Assembly (NCBI GenBank): GCA_047495785.1
Contig: JBLDXI010000050.1
Location: forward strand, 310,001-374,000
Origin: Lepidodermella squamata
Taxonomy: Eukaryota; Gastrotricha
Direction of reading: 5' to 3'
DNA: 64,000 nucleotides
Shown here in pieces: positions 1 through 10,545 of the stretch. The notes beneath the pieces were generated by a model, which saw nothing but the letters and a program-made list of their open reading frames with translations, was not told the DNA's origin and did not search any database. The translations under genes were made by a program, and so were the position numbers. The number at the start of each line of letters is the position of its first letter. The stretch's first letter is position 1.

Positions 1-94
1 ATATTATAAATTGTTTCCAATTTTGCATTCCTCATGCAAATATTTTGTATCTGAAAATCAGGGTTCAAATGAACTCCAGAAATCCAAGAGAGAC

Positions 95-255
95 TATTTC
101 ATATTTATATGGTATGAGTAAAGAGTTCATATCTAAACGGAGCCGGAGGCGAGTTGAGATGAGTAACTCGAGTGCAGCAACTATCAAATGTTGACTATCG
201 AATTGGCCCAGCAACTCTCTAGCTATATTGTTGAGGACAATTCTATATTTTATAT
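95..255 (+). repeat. Dispersed repeat copy 1
   Basis: AT-rich segment resembling positions 715-935 and, in reverse orientation, the core of the palindromic element at 39000-39125. Shared blocks include a TATGGTATGAGTAAA-like start, a stretch rich in GAGTCGAGT/GATGAGTAA-type words, and a closing GACAATTCTATATTT. No coding potential is visible. It is probably a decayed non-autonomous DNA transposon. Similarity was judged by eye. Confidence 0.55.
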
Positions 256-630
256 TTTCAAATTGACGAATTTCAAATCACCTATGTTAAGTTCTTGGAA
301 GTTTTTATACACCATGACGAATTATCTAACAAATGTATTATGAGTAATAGAAACTTGGCTATCCCGCTTTTAAAAGCAACGTGATTTAGTCAGAAGGTTT
401 CGCATAGTTAATGCGACTCCATGCTAGATTGCGTGGCCAGTTAACTTCTTAACTAAGGTCTCGGATGAGTCTCTTGGCCGAGACGAAACGTATACGTCAG
501 ACATTCAACGCAACAACGCAAATTATGTATAAACACGTGATAATTACAACCTGCTTTTGTGCAGGATTGTCGGTAGCTAAATTAAGCAGTAGATAAAATT
601 ATATTCAGAGGGGTTTTTTATTCGCTACAC
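255..630 (+). repeat. Local duplication, matches 8588-8850
   Basis: From the words TTGACGAATTTCAAA to TTGTCGGTAGCTAAATT this segment runs parallel to 8588-8850 in the same orientation, with substitutions and small indels. Shared words include GAGTAATAGAAACTTGGCT and CAGGATTGTCGGTAG. No gene is seen here. The matching copy lies just upstream of a small secreted-protein gene, so this looks like upstream sequence of a lost gene copy. Confidence 0.6.
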
Positions 631-714
631 TTCGAACAGTATGTACTGTAATTAGTATATTGTTGCTCGAAAATAGCACTTTCTATAAAAAATGCAATAA
701 GTTTCTATTCGTTC

Positions 715-935
715 GTAAATTCTATATTTGTATGGTATGACATGAGTAAAACGTTTATAAAACGTACGGAGCCGCCCGAGATTTACGAGTCGGAACGAGT
801 CGAAGACGAGTGGAGATGAGTAAATCGAGTGCGGCGAGTTCAGATATGAACGATTTACGAATGTTATACCGTAAAATATCGAATTGTCAAAGCTACTCGA
901 CCTATATTTTTGACGACAATTCTATATTTTTGTAC
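715..935 (+). repeat. Dispersed repeat copy 2
   Basis: This is the best preserved dispersed copy of the family also seen at 95-255 and inverted at 39000-39125. Between about 838 and 925 it matches the reverse complement of the 39-kb element closely (AACGATTTACGAATGTTATA is shared). A 73-codon open frame runs through it but has no recognisable domain and is treated as chance. From 936 to 1393 I see no gene. Confidence 0.6.
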
Positions 936-1393
936 TGTATATCTAGCACAAATCACACTTGTATTTTTCTTGCACACTTGATTTTTGAATCTGTGCAAAT
1001 GGCAGAACTTTTAAGCCATTCGCAATTGTGACTTAGTTTATTTGTTGAATTGAATGGAAGGGTTCGGCTCCTCGTGAGGTCAAGCCGTTTTTTCTTCTCG
1101 TTTTTGCACGCATTTTTTGTAGGGAAAATCGGGCTGTACATTTTTTATTTTTTATTCGAATTCATACTAAATACACTAATGTAAACTCTAAAACCCTTCA
1201 AAATTGAAGAAGGAGTGGGATAAATTCTCATTTTGCTGTCTGCCCCGTAACCATGGACATTCAGAAAAAGCACAGCATACGTCTAAACATTCAGCCACAT
1301 CTACCATGAACTCCTCGCTTGCAGAATCGGGGCTTAGTAAGTCGCATGGCATATCTTTTCACCATTTCCCGTTACCCAGCGGCCAACCTTGCT

Positions 1394-1863
1394 TCAAAAG
1401 ACCAGACATGGCCTGAGCGCATGGCCCTTCGGAGGCACGCGATGTAGTAGCTGAGAAAAGATTTCTTCGTCATACTTGCCAGACATGATGTCTTTTGCAA
1501 TAAAATGCGCCCATATGTGAAATGGCACCCTGTTCTCGCAGACTGCAAGCGATCCCAAGGTATCGATGCATTTTCTTAAGCGAAGTTCGCACACGACGTC
1601 TCGATCATAACTTTCTTTCAGCAAATCCCGTACGCTTAGTTTCAGCGTTCGCGTCTTCTTGGCTATTCAGAAAAGACTGAAGTAGAAAATCTTGAAATGA
1701 GAATGCTAAACGTCTTACCAGATAAGTTCCATCTTCTGCGTGATTGATTCGATTCTGCATCGATTACATCATTCGGAGCTGCCGGCTGTGTAATAGATGT
1801 TGGCTGAGTTATAGCTACAGCAGCCAGTGTACTGATAAAAATATACCATGGGAGGAAAGTCAT
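1394..1863 (-). CDS. Small secreted protein, paralogue 1
   Basis: Two-exon gene: exon 1 is 1863-1719, exon 2 is 1662-1394, with a 56-nt GTAAG...TAG intron in phase 1. The predicted product is 137 aa. Residues 1-19 form a hydrophobic signal peptide. A short Thr/Pro/Gln-rich linker follows, then a basic C-terminal half with a few cysteines and the motif IWAHFIAKDIMSGK. That motif is shared with the gene at 8035-8516 (LWAQYRAKEIMSGK), which has the same intron position and phase. The conserved splice structure is the main evidence that both genes are real. I do not recognise the family; secretion is inferred from the leader. A TATA box lies 43 bp upstream of the ATG. Confidence 0.7.
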
Positions 1864-1873
1864 TTGAAAATGT

Positions 1874-1931
1874 GAAGGCTAGAAAGCTGCGTATGACAGT
1901 GGCGCCTTTTATACGCAGCTTTCCAGCCTTC
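1874..1931 (-). promoter_or_regulatory. TATA box within an inverted repeat
   Basis: On the minus strand TATAAAAG occupies 1913-1906, about 43 bp before the ATG at 1863. It lies at the edge of an inverted repeat: arms 1874-1894 and 1911-1931 pair at 20 of 21 positions around a 16-nt loop. The arm nearer the gene falls at the expected transcription start and 5' leader. The hairpin could be regulatory or the trace of a palindromic insertion. Confidence 0.6.
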
Positions 1932-2224
1932 AAATTTCAATTATTCGCCCGAATCGAAAGATAATTCATGTTATGATATGTTAAACTATGGGCTTAAACT
2001 ATAATATAACAACGCGTTACACCCTTTTTTATTCAGGTATGTCGGTAGTTACATTTATATGCACGTACAATACCGTTTTGTTATATTCTCAAAATAATGA
2101 CATGCGCAGTCCTTATCCATCATGCTCACAGTAAAATATAACTACTTCTGCGACGAGTATACGAAACACAGGGTAGCATTCCGTTTAGGTGGAAACGTGG
2201 AAACCTATGCGCATAGGAAAAAAG

Positions 2225-2405
2225 CATTTTATGGGCCTTAGACCTCAAGCTAGTAAAAGCTGCAACAGCTAATATGCAAATTAAAACACAGCGTGAAAGG
2301 AACGCCATAATATGAGATTGTGCTAAGAGAATGCGAGAATTGCCGGGGCCCGGGGCTCGAGCTAAATATTTCCGCGAGTCCGAGAGGCAATATTCCTAAG
2401 TTTAT
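2225..2405 (-). pseudogene. Remnant of a third small secreted-protein copy
   Basis: Positions 2308-2249 encode a start and signal peptide (MAFLSRCVLICILAVAAF) resembling the leaders of the genes at 1863 and 8516. The upstream sequence (2309-2405) parallels that of the 8516 gene (8517-8605), with shared words such as CATAATATGAGATTG and GAGGCAATATT. After the leader the frame diverges and no second exon is found. This is a truncated gene copy. Confidence 0.55.
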
Positions 2406-2559
2406 ACATCGTGCGGGGAACAAATTTCGCATAATTAGTATTGCTTTTGAAGGAATTCACAATAATGAATCATTTATTGTATATATTATGAAAACTGGGC
2501 TGTTCCTTTCGTGTTTATATGTATACACACGTGATTTGTACAACAAATAATGCGGGTAC

Positions 2560-2725
2560 GTTGAATTTATATTCATATAGTGCAGGTGTATTTCATATTT
2601 CGAAATGAAATCCTGATTCATTTTAAGCATGCAGTGATAGAGGATTAATCCTGCAATCTTTAATCAGGGTACAGGGGGAAGGGTAGTAAATCCTTGGGAC
2701 TAATAGAGATGGACTCGAAACTGAG
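2560..2725. repeat. Local duplication, matches 8880-8995
   Basis: The segment around 2600-2690 parallels 8890-8990 (GCAGTGA, GGATTA, TACAGGGG...GTGAATCC-type words). At 2678-2722 it contains one inverted copy of a roughly 43-bp repeat (TTTCGAGTCCAT...ATTAGTCCCAAG), also found at 6577-6625 and 9478-9520 on the plus strand. The open frame crossing it is not supported as a gene. Positions 2726-3102 hold nothing recognisable. Confidence 0.5.
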
Positions 2726-3102
2726 CGAAAAAGGTTCTGAGGACTGAAAATAATCCGTTTCGTGTGCGCCATGTTTTCGAGGCAAAAAGTCGTCGCAAAC
2801 ATTAAGTTTGATGCGTTAAAGCAGCATCTGCCCATTATAGCGCTAAAAATGCCCAGCGGTACTCGTTAAGGCAACTATAGCCAAGCCCGTAATAATCATA
2901 AATCAAAACTGTTTAGAAATTTGGAAAGAGCAACTCAAGACGCGTGCATTGATATGAAAATTATACCGAAATGAAGAAATATCAGTGTTTTATTTCACAA
3001 GAAATAATAATTGCATACAATCATTAAACTTTTATCACGCAAAATGGAGTTTGTAAATAATTCAGCCATTTTCACTTGGATTTAGGTTTTGATTTTGATT
3101 TT

Positions 3103-6100
3103 TTAGATAGATACGGGTTTTTTGAGAGATGATCGTTGTGGCCAGCCAGGCACGACCGCAAACTCATGATCTTTCGCATATCTCACTATGCGCGATGCGA
3201 AAACACAGCGGACTAACTTCAAGATAGCCAGCTTTCTTTGGGCGGAAATGTTGGGCATCGAATTATTCAAGAGATACTGCTCGAATTCTTTCGTCAACAA
3301 GCGAGAGCAGTTATCGGCACTACAACAAAGGCCGAGTACTTGAAGGACGTCGCCATGCGGTCGCACCAAGCCACCGCGTGAAACCTCGTCGATATAGTTA
3401 TTCAGTTCAATGTTTCGATTGTCATTGTCTTCGCACCTAAGGCCTAGTCGGCGGCTGATGAAGCCAGCAACGTAGCTGAACGATTTGTAGTTGTTCTTTA
3501 GATTGCGAGGGAGAGCAACTTTCACCAGTTGTACAGACTTAATTCGCTCCAGAGCCGCTTTCTTGCAAACCCTTGCTGCGACGATTTGAATAGCGTCGTG
3601 GTCAACTCCATCGATGTTGGCTGCCCTTGGAATGCCGAAGTGGGAGCTGCACATTCGCAGGTGAGCCGCGTATACCAAGACGTCAAAAACAGACGGGTGG
3701 CTTTTAGAGCCGCCACACTGGCGAAACTGAGCGAAGAGCTGTTCCGCTCCGTCTTGGTTGAACCTATTCGTCATGACGACCTTGACACCTTGCGATAGTA
3801 GGCAGGGGCGTAACTAAGGGAGGGCCAGGGGGGGCACCGGCCCCACCAGCTGGAAAAATACCCTCGGGGTACCACAGGGGGGACCCTTTGGTCTGAAAAA
3901 TTCGGGGCCGGAAAGATGTGCTGGCCCCAAGGCTGGCCCCACCAGTTTGGTAGACCTAGTTACGCCGCTGATAGTAGGAATTTGCTGAGTTTGACGATAT
4001 TCTTAGTAGCCTCGACCATTCCACGAAATACATTCTTGGGCCAGGATGTGGAACGTTTTCGTTTTGCGCCATTTTTATCAACAATTTCGCGATAGTTTGA
4101 TCGATTGAGATTTTGACAAACTCGAATTTTCCGTAGAAAATCGTTTTCCAGCCATTGAAATCGCGGATCTTCGGGATCAGTAAAAGGTCGTAACGTCGGA
4201 TTTTTACTTTGCGCACACCGTTTGAAGGATGATGAATTCAGAATATCGAACCATTTGTCGAAGACTACTAACAAATCGGCCATCGCAGTTGCATTCTTCT
4301 TATCGAATGTTGACGAGTAGTGCAAAACAGCTCGGGCCATCGAACGGGAGAAAACTTGGACCGCCAGGGCCGTCCGCATTTTTTGCGGGGCTCGCTTGTT
4401 TTTCTCGATTGTAAATAGGTGATGATGGGTGATTTTTCGGATCATTCGGAAGAACTGCTCAATATCTTCGTGGAACGCATTTTGCAATAGCTTCCATTTG
4501 AAAATTCCGCCACCAGGTAATATGAAATCGCCGTTTATGAGGCCGTTTCGAGCACACTGCGCGCGAAGTAAAAACCTTTTTCGTTATAAATAAATTGGAA
4601 ACAAGCTACCTACCTTAATCAGATGTGGCACATCCGGAATGATAAATACTTTTTGGCCGGGCATTGTTGGGTGATCGAACTCGAGCTGTTTACTGAAGCC
4701 ACTATCAATCATCGACCATCGACGAATCATCGACGAAACTGCTTGACTGCCGATCGCGGCCATGCGTCGAATTGTCTCAAGTAAAGCATCCTTCATGAAA
4801 CTAGCCGAAGCATTATTTGTAACGGGATAATTGGCCGTATTTATGAGCAACCGGCATGCGGCAAATCGAATTACGAAACTCAGAACCTTCGTAGCTGGTT
4901 TCGTCGGGTTGTCCATCGCCATGCCAACAACGAGCCCTTGCCGGTTGGGCACTGGGCGGAGGGTGCCCGATACATGGACTTCATCCATCATCACATGACA
5001 GAACCTGAAGTCCACGTCAGGCATCAACTTCATCTGGGCATCAAGTAAGGAGTAGGCAGATTCTGATTGCCCGCCTTCGTATTCTACAGGAATTAGTCGT
5101 TGCAACGTTCGTTCGCAAGGCAAAATCATCATCCGCGATCTTACGATTTCGTTGTAAAGTGAAGGGCCACGAAGGTGCATTCCGAGGGCATATCGCAGAG
5201 TTAGAGGTGAATACCGCCGGCCTCGGGCGTCGAGAACATCGCGCAAACGTTGTTGTTCTGCCAGGAACTTGTCAAGCTCTTCATTTGAAACGAGATTTTT
5301 TGGAAGGAACACGCTACCCACGGGTAAATTGTTGACATTCGCCTCAGCCTCGACCTCGTCCATTGCAGTTTCCATGGCTATTTCAGCGATTTGCTTTTTT
5401 AAAGACATTCCAACAGCTATCGACAGCGGCGACTGAGTCTTCAGCTTTCGACCACATCGTCCACGGTAATAGCTAGCTTTGCTTATAGCATTCTTCAATT
5501 TTCGTTTAAGTTCGACGGCTTCTTTCTCAGCTTCAATCTTCGCAGCGGAAGCCGCGGCGATTTCACCCTCTGCTTTACCCAAAGCCACGACAAGATTTTT
5601 CTTTTCTTCTTCCAACCTAGCGATATCATCTTGGCTAGGAATGGCTCGTTTCGGTTTAGGTTCAGCAGTCGATAGATCGAATATTGGCGAGAAATCGATA
5701 GGTAATACCCGTTTACGAGCCGTTGAAGGAACTGATAAATCCATGGCAATATCTGCCGAAGTCGAAATCGCTACGGCAACTCGTGATTCCGAAACTTGAG
5801 CCGATCCAAGCTTGGGTAATTTTATTAACCAATACCCAGAATTACTGCCAGGGCCATTATCGGTGGCAATCTCAAACACCACATCACCCGGATGGGATAG
5901 AGGCGATGGTGACGTGAGGGGCATTTGCGAAATAGGCGCGGCATGGGTCGAATCATTCGAAGGCTGGTCAACAGAGTTGTTTTCATCAACAGAATCAGGA
6001 CAGCCGTTGATAATAGGCCGTTCGCCCTTCGGTACATAATTCTGATTTTTGTTTTTTCCTTTAGGTTTTCGCCCAATGCACTTGCTTTTCGATTTACGCG

Positions 6101-6104
6101 GCAT
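3103..6104 (-). pseudogene. P-element-type transposase, interrupted by a MITE
   Basis: Exon 1 is 6104-4614 and exon 2 is 4556-3103; a 57-nt intron (GTAGGT...GCGCAG) separates them in phase 0. The N-terminus is very basic and is followed by a Glu/Lys/Ala-rich coiled coil (about residues 170-210). Next come the P-element/THAP9-type regions: YSPLTLRYALGMHLRGPSLY, an RNase-H-like segment with FCHVMMDEVHVSG, PDVPHLIK, then MRTALAVQVFSRSMARAVL, and NRFNQDGAEQLFAQFRQCGG near the C-terminus. Leaving out the inserted element at 3803-3970 and one copy of its 8-bp duplication, the frame runs for about 922 codons with no other lesion, so the insertion is recent relative to decay. No THAP zinc finger is visible; it may lie in an unseen upstream exon or be absent. 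Terminal repeats of the parent transposon were not identified. Confidence 0.85.
3803..3970. mobile_element. hAT-type MITE with 8-bp target duplication
   Basis: The termini are CAGGGGCGTAACTA on the left and the reverse complement of CAGCGGCGTAACTA on the right (13 of 14 identical). Both sides are flanked by the identical octamer ATAGTAGG (3795-3802 and 3971-3978). An 8-bp duplication with CAG-starting inverted ends is the hallmark of hAT elements. The 168-bp interior is GC-rich and non-coding. It lies inside exon 2 of the P-type transposase gene. Confidence 0.9.
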
Positions 6105-8034
6105 TCATCAATAATATTCTAAAACAATTTGTAACGATTCAAAAATTAAAGCCGTAATTAGAAAATATTCAAAAATATTAGATAACGCATAACATAATTT
6201 ATGAAACAGCTCGCTTCGCCAAAGGCAAAAGGCAATGGCCTTTCATGACAAGGCCCGATGATGAAGAGGCATATTAAAGTTGTTGATTTAGCAGAAAAGT
6301 TGCCTTTAAAGCACCCATAGTGACTTGTATCAATGCATTCGTCAGGAAACAAGCTTTCCGAATATTCAAGTTACAATTAAAAAATTTTTAAATGAATTCA
6401 CCAAGCTTTCCTTAACTTAAAAAACGACCAGAAAATCGCGTCATAATGGGCGGATGCAGATTTTTAGGCCTTTATTATTGTTAATCCGCTGCTTTTCGCA
6501 CTCGTGCGACAGCTTGTGAGTTTTTCAACGCTTTTTCATCCAACTCGTTGGTCAGAACATTTTTGTATGTGTTTATCAGCAAGTTTCGAGTCCATATCTA
6601 TTAGTCCCAAGAGTAAATCCTCTAGTTCGCCATAGACAATAGAGTCGACGCCCAGGGCGATGGCGAAGCGCCAGATCTAGCCCAATTCAAATGCAACCGA
6701 AGAATTCATTGATCATGGATGCTATTGATATTCATTTTTGTAGATAGGATTTTTACGAGGTTTTTACGATTTACGATGATCTCACCCTTAATGGTTCATC
6801 ATCTACACTACAGCTTAATCTGCAACACTGTTACAGACATATTTTGAAAGAAAATCGATAAAATTTCGCTTTATAAATAATTGAACTGATCGACATCTGA
6901 AAAAGGTACGAAAACACTGGTCAGAACCGAAATATTCAAACATGCGAGTGATGCAGCATTTTGCTGGATTAAATGGTAGTTCATCGACGCTACAACCGCT
7001 ACAATAGCATTTGATAAGAGAATTTGATAAGAGAACAGCCGCAGCGGCAGGAATCGGGTCGACCGCCGCTAACGCCATCACGAACTTCAAGTCCCTGGCA
7101 TCACTAGCCTCGCCTATTTCGATATAGAATTGCCGAAAGATGTCACTTTCAGCGAATTCACGAATTCACCCTGGAAGAGATTGATATAAATGTGATTCCA
7201 TAGGATTTCCAATGAGCCATGCGGCTAATAATGATTAGGATGGCGTTGCGGATTCCATAAGCGTTGAGTGATGTTTAAGCTTTTCACAAACTTGAAGCTC
7301 GTTTTCTTCGTTCCTCGAGCTCATCCTAGACTGATCAAGTAGTTCGTCATACAATAAGAAGCTAACTGTTAACGAAGTAACGCTTAACACCTCATGAAAT
7401 TGCTCTTTTCACCGTGTTTTGTCGACTAGTACCGAGCATTTCCCGTGCTCTCTTATTGACCAAATCTGCAGTGATTTTAATTTGACGCGATTTTACGAGT
7501 TCGCTCAGAACAAAATTACTTGGTGATTGGAAGCAGCAGGTACTTTCCGTCTGGTATGACTATGGGCCGAAAGTTTTATGCGTGAAACACGTCTCAAACA
7601 ACGTCGCCGCTGTTGGTGATGTAAATGATGCAAATTTAGGGCTGACTTCAACGCGTCAATTGCGTCGAGGAAAACGTCGACGTAGTCTAATTTTTCGGAC
7701 CCGGGACCCAGCCAGATTCGGACCCTTCTCCCTTCGGCGACGGCGCCATAGTTGTCTCAGAACGTCGACTCGTCAAGCTGCTTGTCGACTAACAACTAAC
7801 TGATAATGAAGTAACAAGAAACATTTGAACTCTTCCACGTATCGACAAGTCGTTTTCTCAGTGTCACTTCTAATAACAATTTCATTAACGTGTAAACAAT
7901 AAACTGCTTAATGTTTAACTAGTAATTTATGGAAAGGTGTGCAATGGGTTCCCCCGACGCTACTGTAGCAGCTATGCTGCTGCTGTTGCCAATTAAGTAA
8001 ATACGGTTTTTGTCATTTATTTTATTCTATTTTA
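6105..8034. other. Intergenic stretch, no gene supported
   Basis: AT-rich with scattered short open frames. A 91-codon minus-strand frame (7090-6815) starts with a hydrophobic run and is Cys-rich, but it lacks a supporting splice pattern or paralogue. A plus-strand copy of the 43-bp GTTTCGAGTCCAT...AGTCCCAAG repeat lies at 6577-6625. Around 7600-7780 a GC-richer patch has a basic open frame without recognisable domains. Confidence 0.4.
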
Positions 8035-8516
8035 TTATAGCAAATGGTCATGCTTGCCAGACATTATTTCTTTGGCACGATACTGCGCCCACAGGTAGAA
8101 CGTCACCCTGTTCTTGCAGAGGGCACGCCATTTGAAGATATACATGCACATTTTAAAACGAAGTTTGTGCACGATTCGACCAATCAGTTCCGAAATCTCC
8201 GCATTGCCTTCTTTCAGCAATTTCAGAACGATTGGTCTCAGTCTTCGCGCCTTTTTATCTATCTCGGGATGACTGAGTTGAAAGATCTGGAAATTAGAAT
8301 GCTAAAAATCTTACCAGTTGTGTTGAATAGATTCGATTTTGCGTCGATATCGGTGATTTCAGTCGATACAGTATCATTCGTAGCTTCAAAGCCTACTGCC
8401 GGTGATTCTTGATCATCTGTTGCAGCAATGGCCGTTTCAGTTTCAGGCACGATAGGCTGGGTAGAAGCAGCAACAGGCAATGTCCAAATTAAAAAACAGA
8501 TTAGGAGGAAAGACAT
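8035..8516 (-). CDS. Small secreted protein, paralogue 2
   Basis: Two exons, 8516-8315 and 8258-8035, with a 56-nt GTAAG...GATAG phase-1 intron; the product is 141 aa. The ATG at 8516 begins a clean signal peptide (MSFLLICFLIWTLPVAAST). A longer in-frame extension upstream would put polar residues before the leader, so this start is preferred. The middle is acidic and Thr/Asp-rich (about 20-65). The basic C-terminal half carries LLKEG and WAQYRAKEIMSGK, matching the paralogue at 1394-1863 (LLKES, WAHFIAKDIMSGK). Intron size, phase and position are identical in the two genes. The family is unknown to me; an extracellular role is inferred from the leader only. Confidence 0.7.
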
Positions 8517-8587
8517 AATATGAGATTGCCGGATCACTATTAGAGCATTAGCTGAACATTTCCACGACTCCAAGAGACAATATTACA

Positions 8588-8850
8588 TATCTTCAGGTTG
8601 ACGAATTTCAAACCATTATATCAAGTTTTTTGGACGTTTTTATACACAATGATGAATTATCTTACGAATATAATATGAGTAATGAGTAATAGAAACTTGG
8701 CTGCCTCTCTTGAAAGGAACGCGACGGTATTCAGCACAACAACACATATAATGTATACGTACACGTGATTATTACAGCCTATTTTTATGCAGGATTGTCG
8801 GTAGTTAAATTTATATGTAAATAATATTCAGTAACCTATGTTGTTTTTCG
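8588..8850 (+). repeat. Local duplication, matches 255-630
   Basis: Same-orientation copy of the segment at 255-630. With the third gene remnant at 2.2-2.4 kb and the parallel 2560-2725/8880-8995 blocks, it shows that the neighbourhood of the small secreted-protein genes has been copied several times within 9 kb. Confidence 0.6.
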
Positions 8851-10545
8851 AAATTAGGAATTAGGACATGACCAATCTTGATTAATCATAAATCATAAGG
8901 ACCGCTTGCAGTGAAACCGGATTACTTTTACAATCTGAAATCAGTGTACAAAATACAGGGGAATGGCGGTGAATCCTCAATTTAGCGCTGATACAATTAG
9001 GGCTGAATATTTATTTCTCTGGCTGTCAGCCACCGGGGGTGAACCAAATATATTCATGCCGATGATAGAATGATGATAAGCTTAAAATGACAGAGATATT
9101 TTACCTGTGGCCAGTGAACAAGGCTGTGCCCAATCAAAACCCTGGAGGTCCAGGGTAGGTCCGATAACGTCAACCTGTGCCAGGGCTATGCCTAAGAATA
9201 ATTATAGCTTAGACATGGAACACCAATTCAATCAATAAGGCACTATGAGGACCGAAAGGTATTTCTCATTTTCGATCAGGGTCGATATTCACTCATATCA
9301 AAATCGTGTTATTTTTTACCATAAAAATGTTCCCCATCAATACAATGATTCAATTTCGGCTTCAATAAAATCATTTCAAGTATCAGCATCACCAACCTAA
9401 TTTTTTTACAAGTTCTTCATCGGATAGCACAAGTTGGGTGCAGCCCAATTTTTCGAACGAAAGAAATACGTGTTAATTGCAAGGTTTCGAGTCCATCTAC
9501 TATTAGTCCCAAGGTTAATTGGATTGACATTGACTCGACATTTTCAACATTGGTGGGCGTGATCGAAACGTATCTGACATATTCAACTTTCATAAATAAG
9601 AGATAGGTATACCTTGAACTAACTTCGCGATTCGATCAAACCCACACGTAGCGAAGTGCTTCAACTTTGAGAGTGTATTTATTTTATAGGATTCAACCCA
9701 CATGGGGGCGCAAAATCACAACGTCTGTTGCTGAATTGGCCGCTAATAGTATCGACGAAACGGTTCAGTATTATGCGGATAGTTATATATTAGTGCAGTT
9801 CCATGTCTCATGTCAGTGATTGTGGGCGCATGTCGAGATTAAATATGTGTCAATCCATGTTCGTTTCGTCGTCATTCAAGTATTTTCTGTGAGTGACACT
9901 ATGTGTAAGTCTTGTTAAAGCCTCAACGCTATAGATCATTTTCCAACTTTGAAACTTGTTCCGATAGAAACGGTACCCATTTCTCGAACCCCTTCTTGAA
10001 TTACCAGATAATAAATAGCTAATACAATTAGAGTTGTGCTAGCCTAGCTTACATTGGATCATTCAGAACCTCACCCCCTTAGCCTAACAGTAAACCTTTA
10101 ACTTAAGTCCAATGTACAAGGTACGAGAAGCTGTGTGTTATAAAGGCTGCAAACTTGGGGAACTTCATAAAAGCTCAGTGTGATGATGTATGAGGCTGTG
10201 ATGATGAAGTTTTCGCGGGAACCATTTGAACACTAATTCTCAATTCGACAGTAAGTATCAAGTACTCAACTGCCGTTTTCAAGGGACCAAGTCCACTCAA
10301 TTAGGCTTAATTACGCAATTAGGCTAGATTGAAACAGCCCACGTTCGCGAGATCGGTAGAAAAAGTTTCAAGAACTTGAAGCCACGCACAGTTGGGGGTT
10401 GAATATTACATAAATTGCGCGGCCAGGTGGAACTCAGCATGTAGGTTGATAATAGGCTGTATTAGGGAAGATTATGCAATTAAGCCAGATTGAGCGTGAC
10501 TCCTCGTCCATTTTTCTAAATTTCCAGTACTAGAGACTTTTGAAA
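8851..10545. other. Intergenic region upstream of the receptor gene
   Basis: No coding region is seen. It contains the second half of the local duplication (8880-8995) and a copy of the 43-bp repeat at 9478-9520. A pyrimidine-rich stretch ending in TTTCCAG at 10521-10527, just before the receptor ATG, looks like a 3' splice site, so the receptor may have a 5'-UTR exon further upstream. Confidence 0.4.

Noticed and set aside
5479-6122. Plus-strand ORFs over the P-type transposase
   Set aside because: They are mirror frames of the conserved minus-strand transposase exon.
6815-7090. 91-codon Cys-containing minus-strand ORF
   Set aside because: It begins with a hydrophobic run but the leader is atypical, and no paralogue or splice structure supports it.
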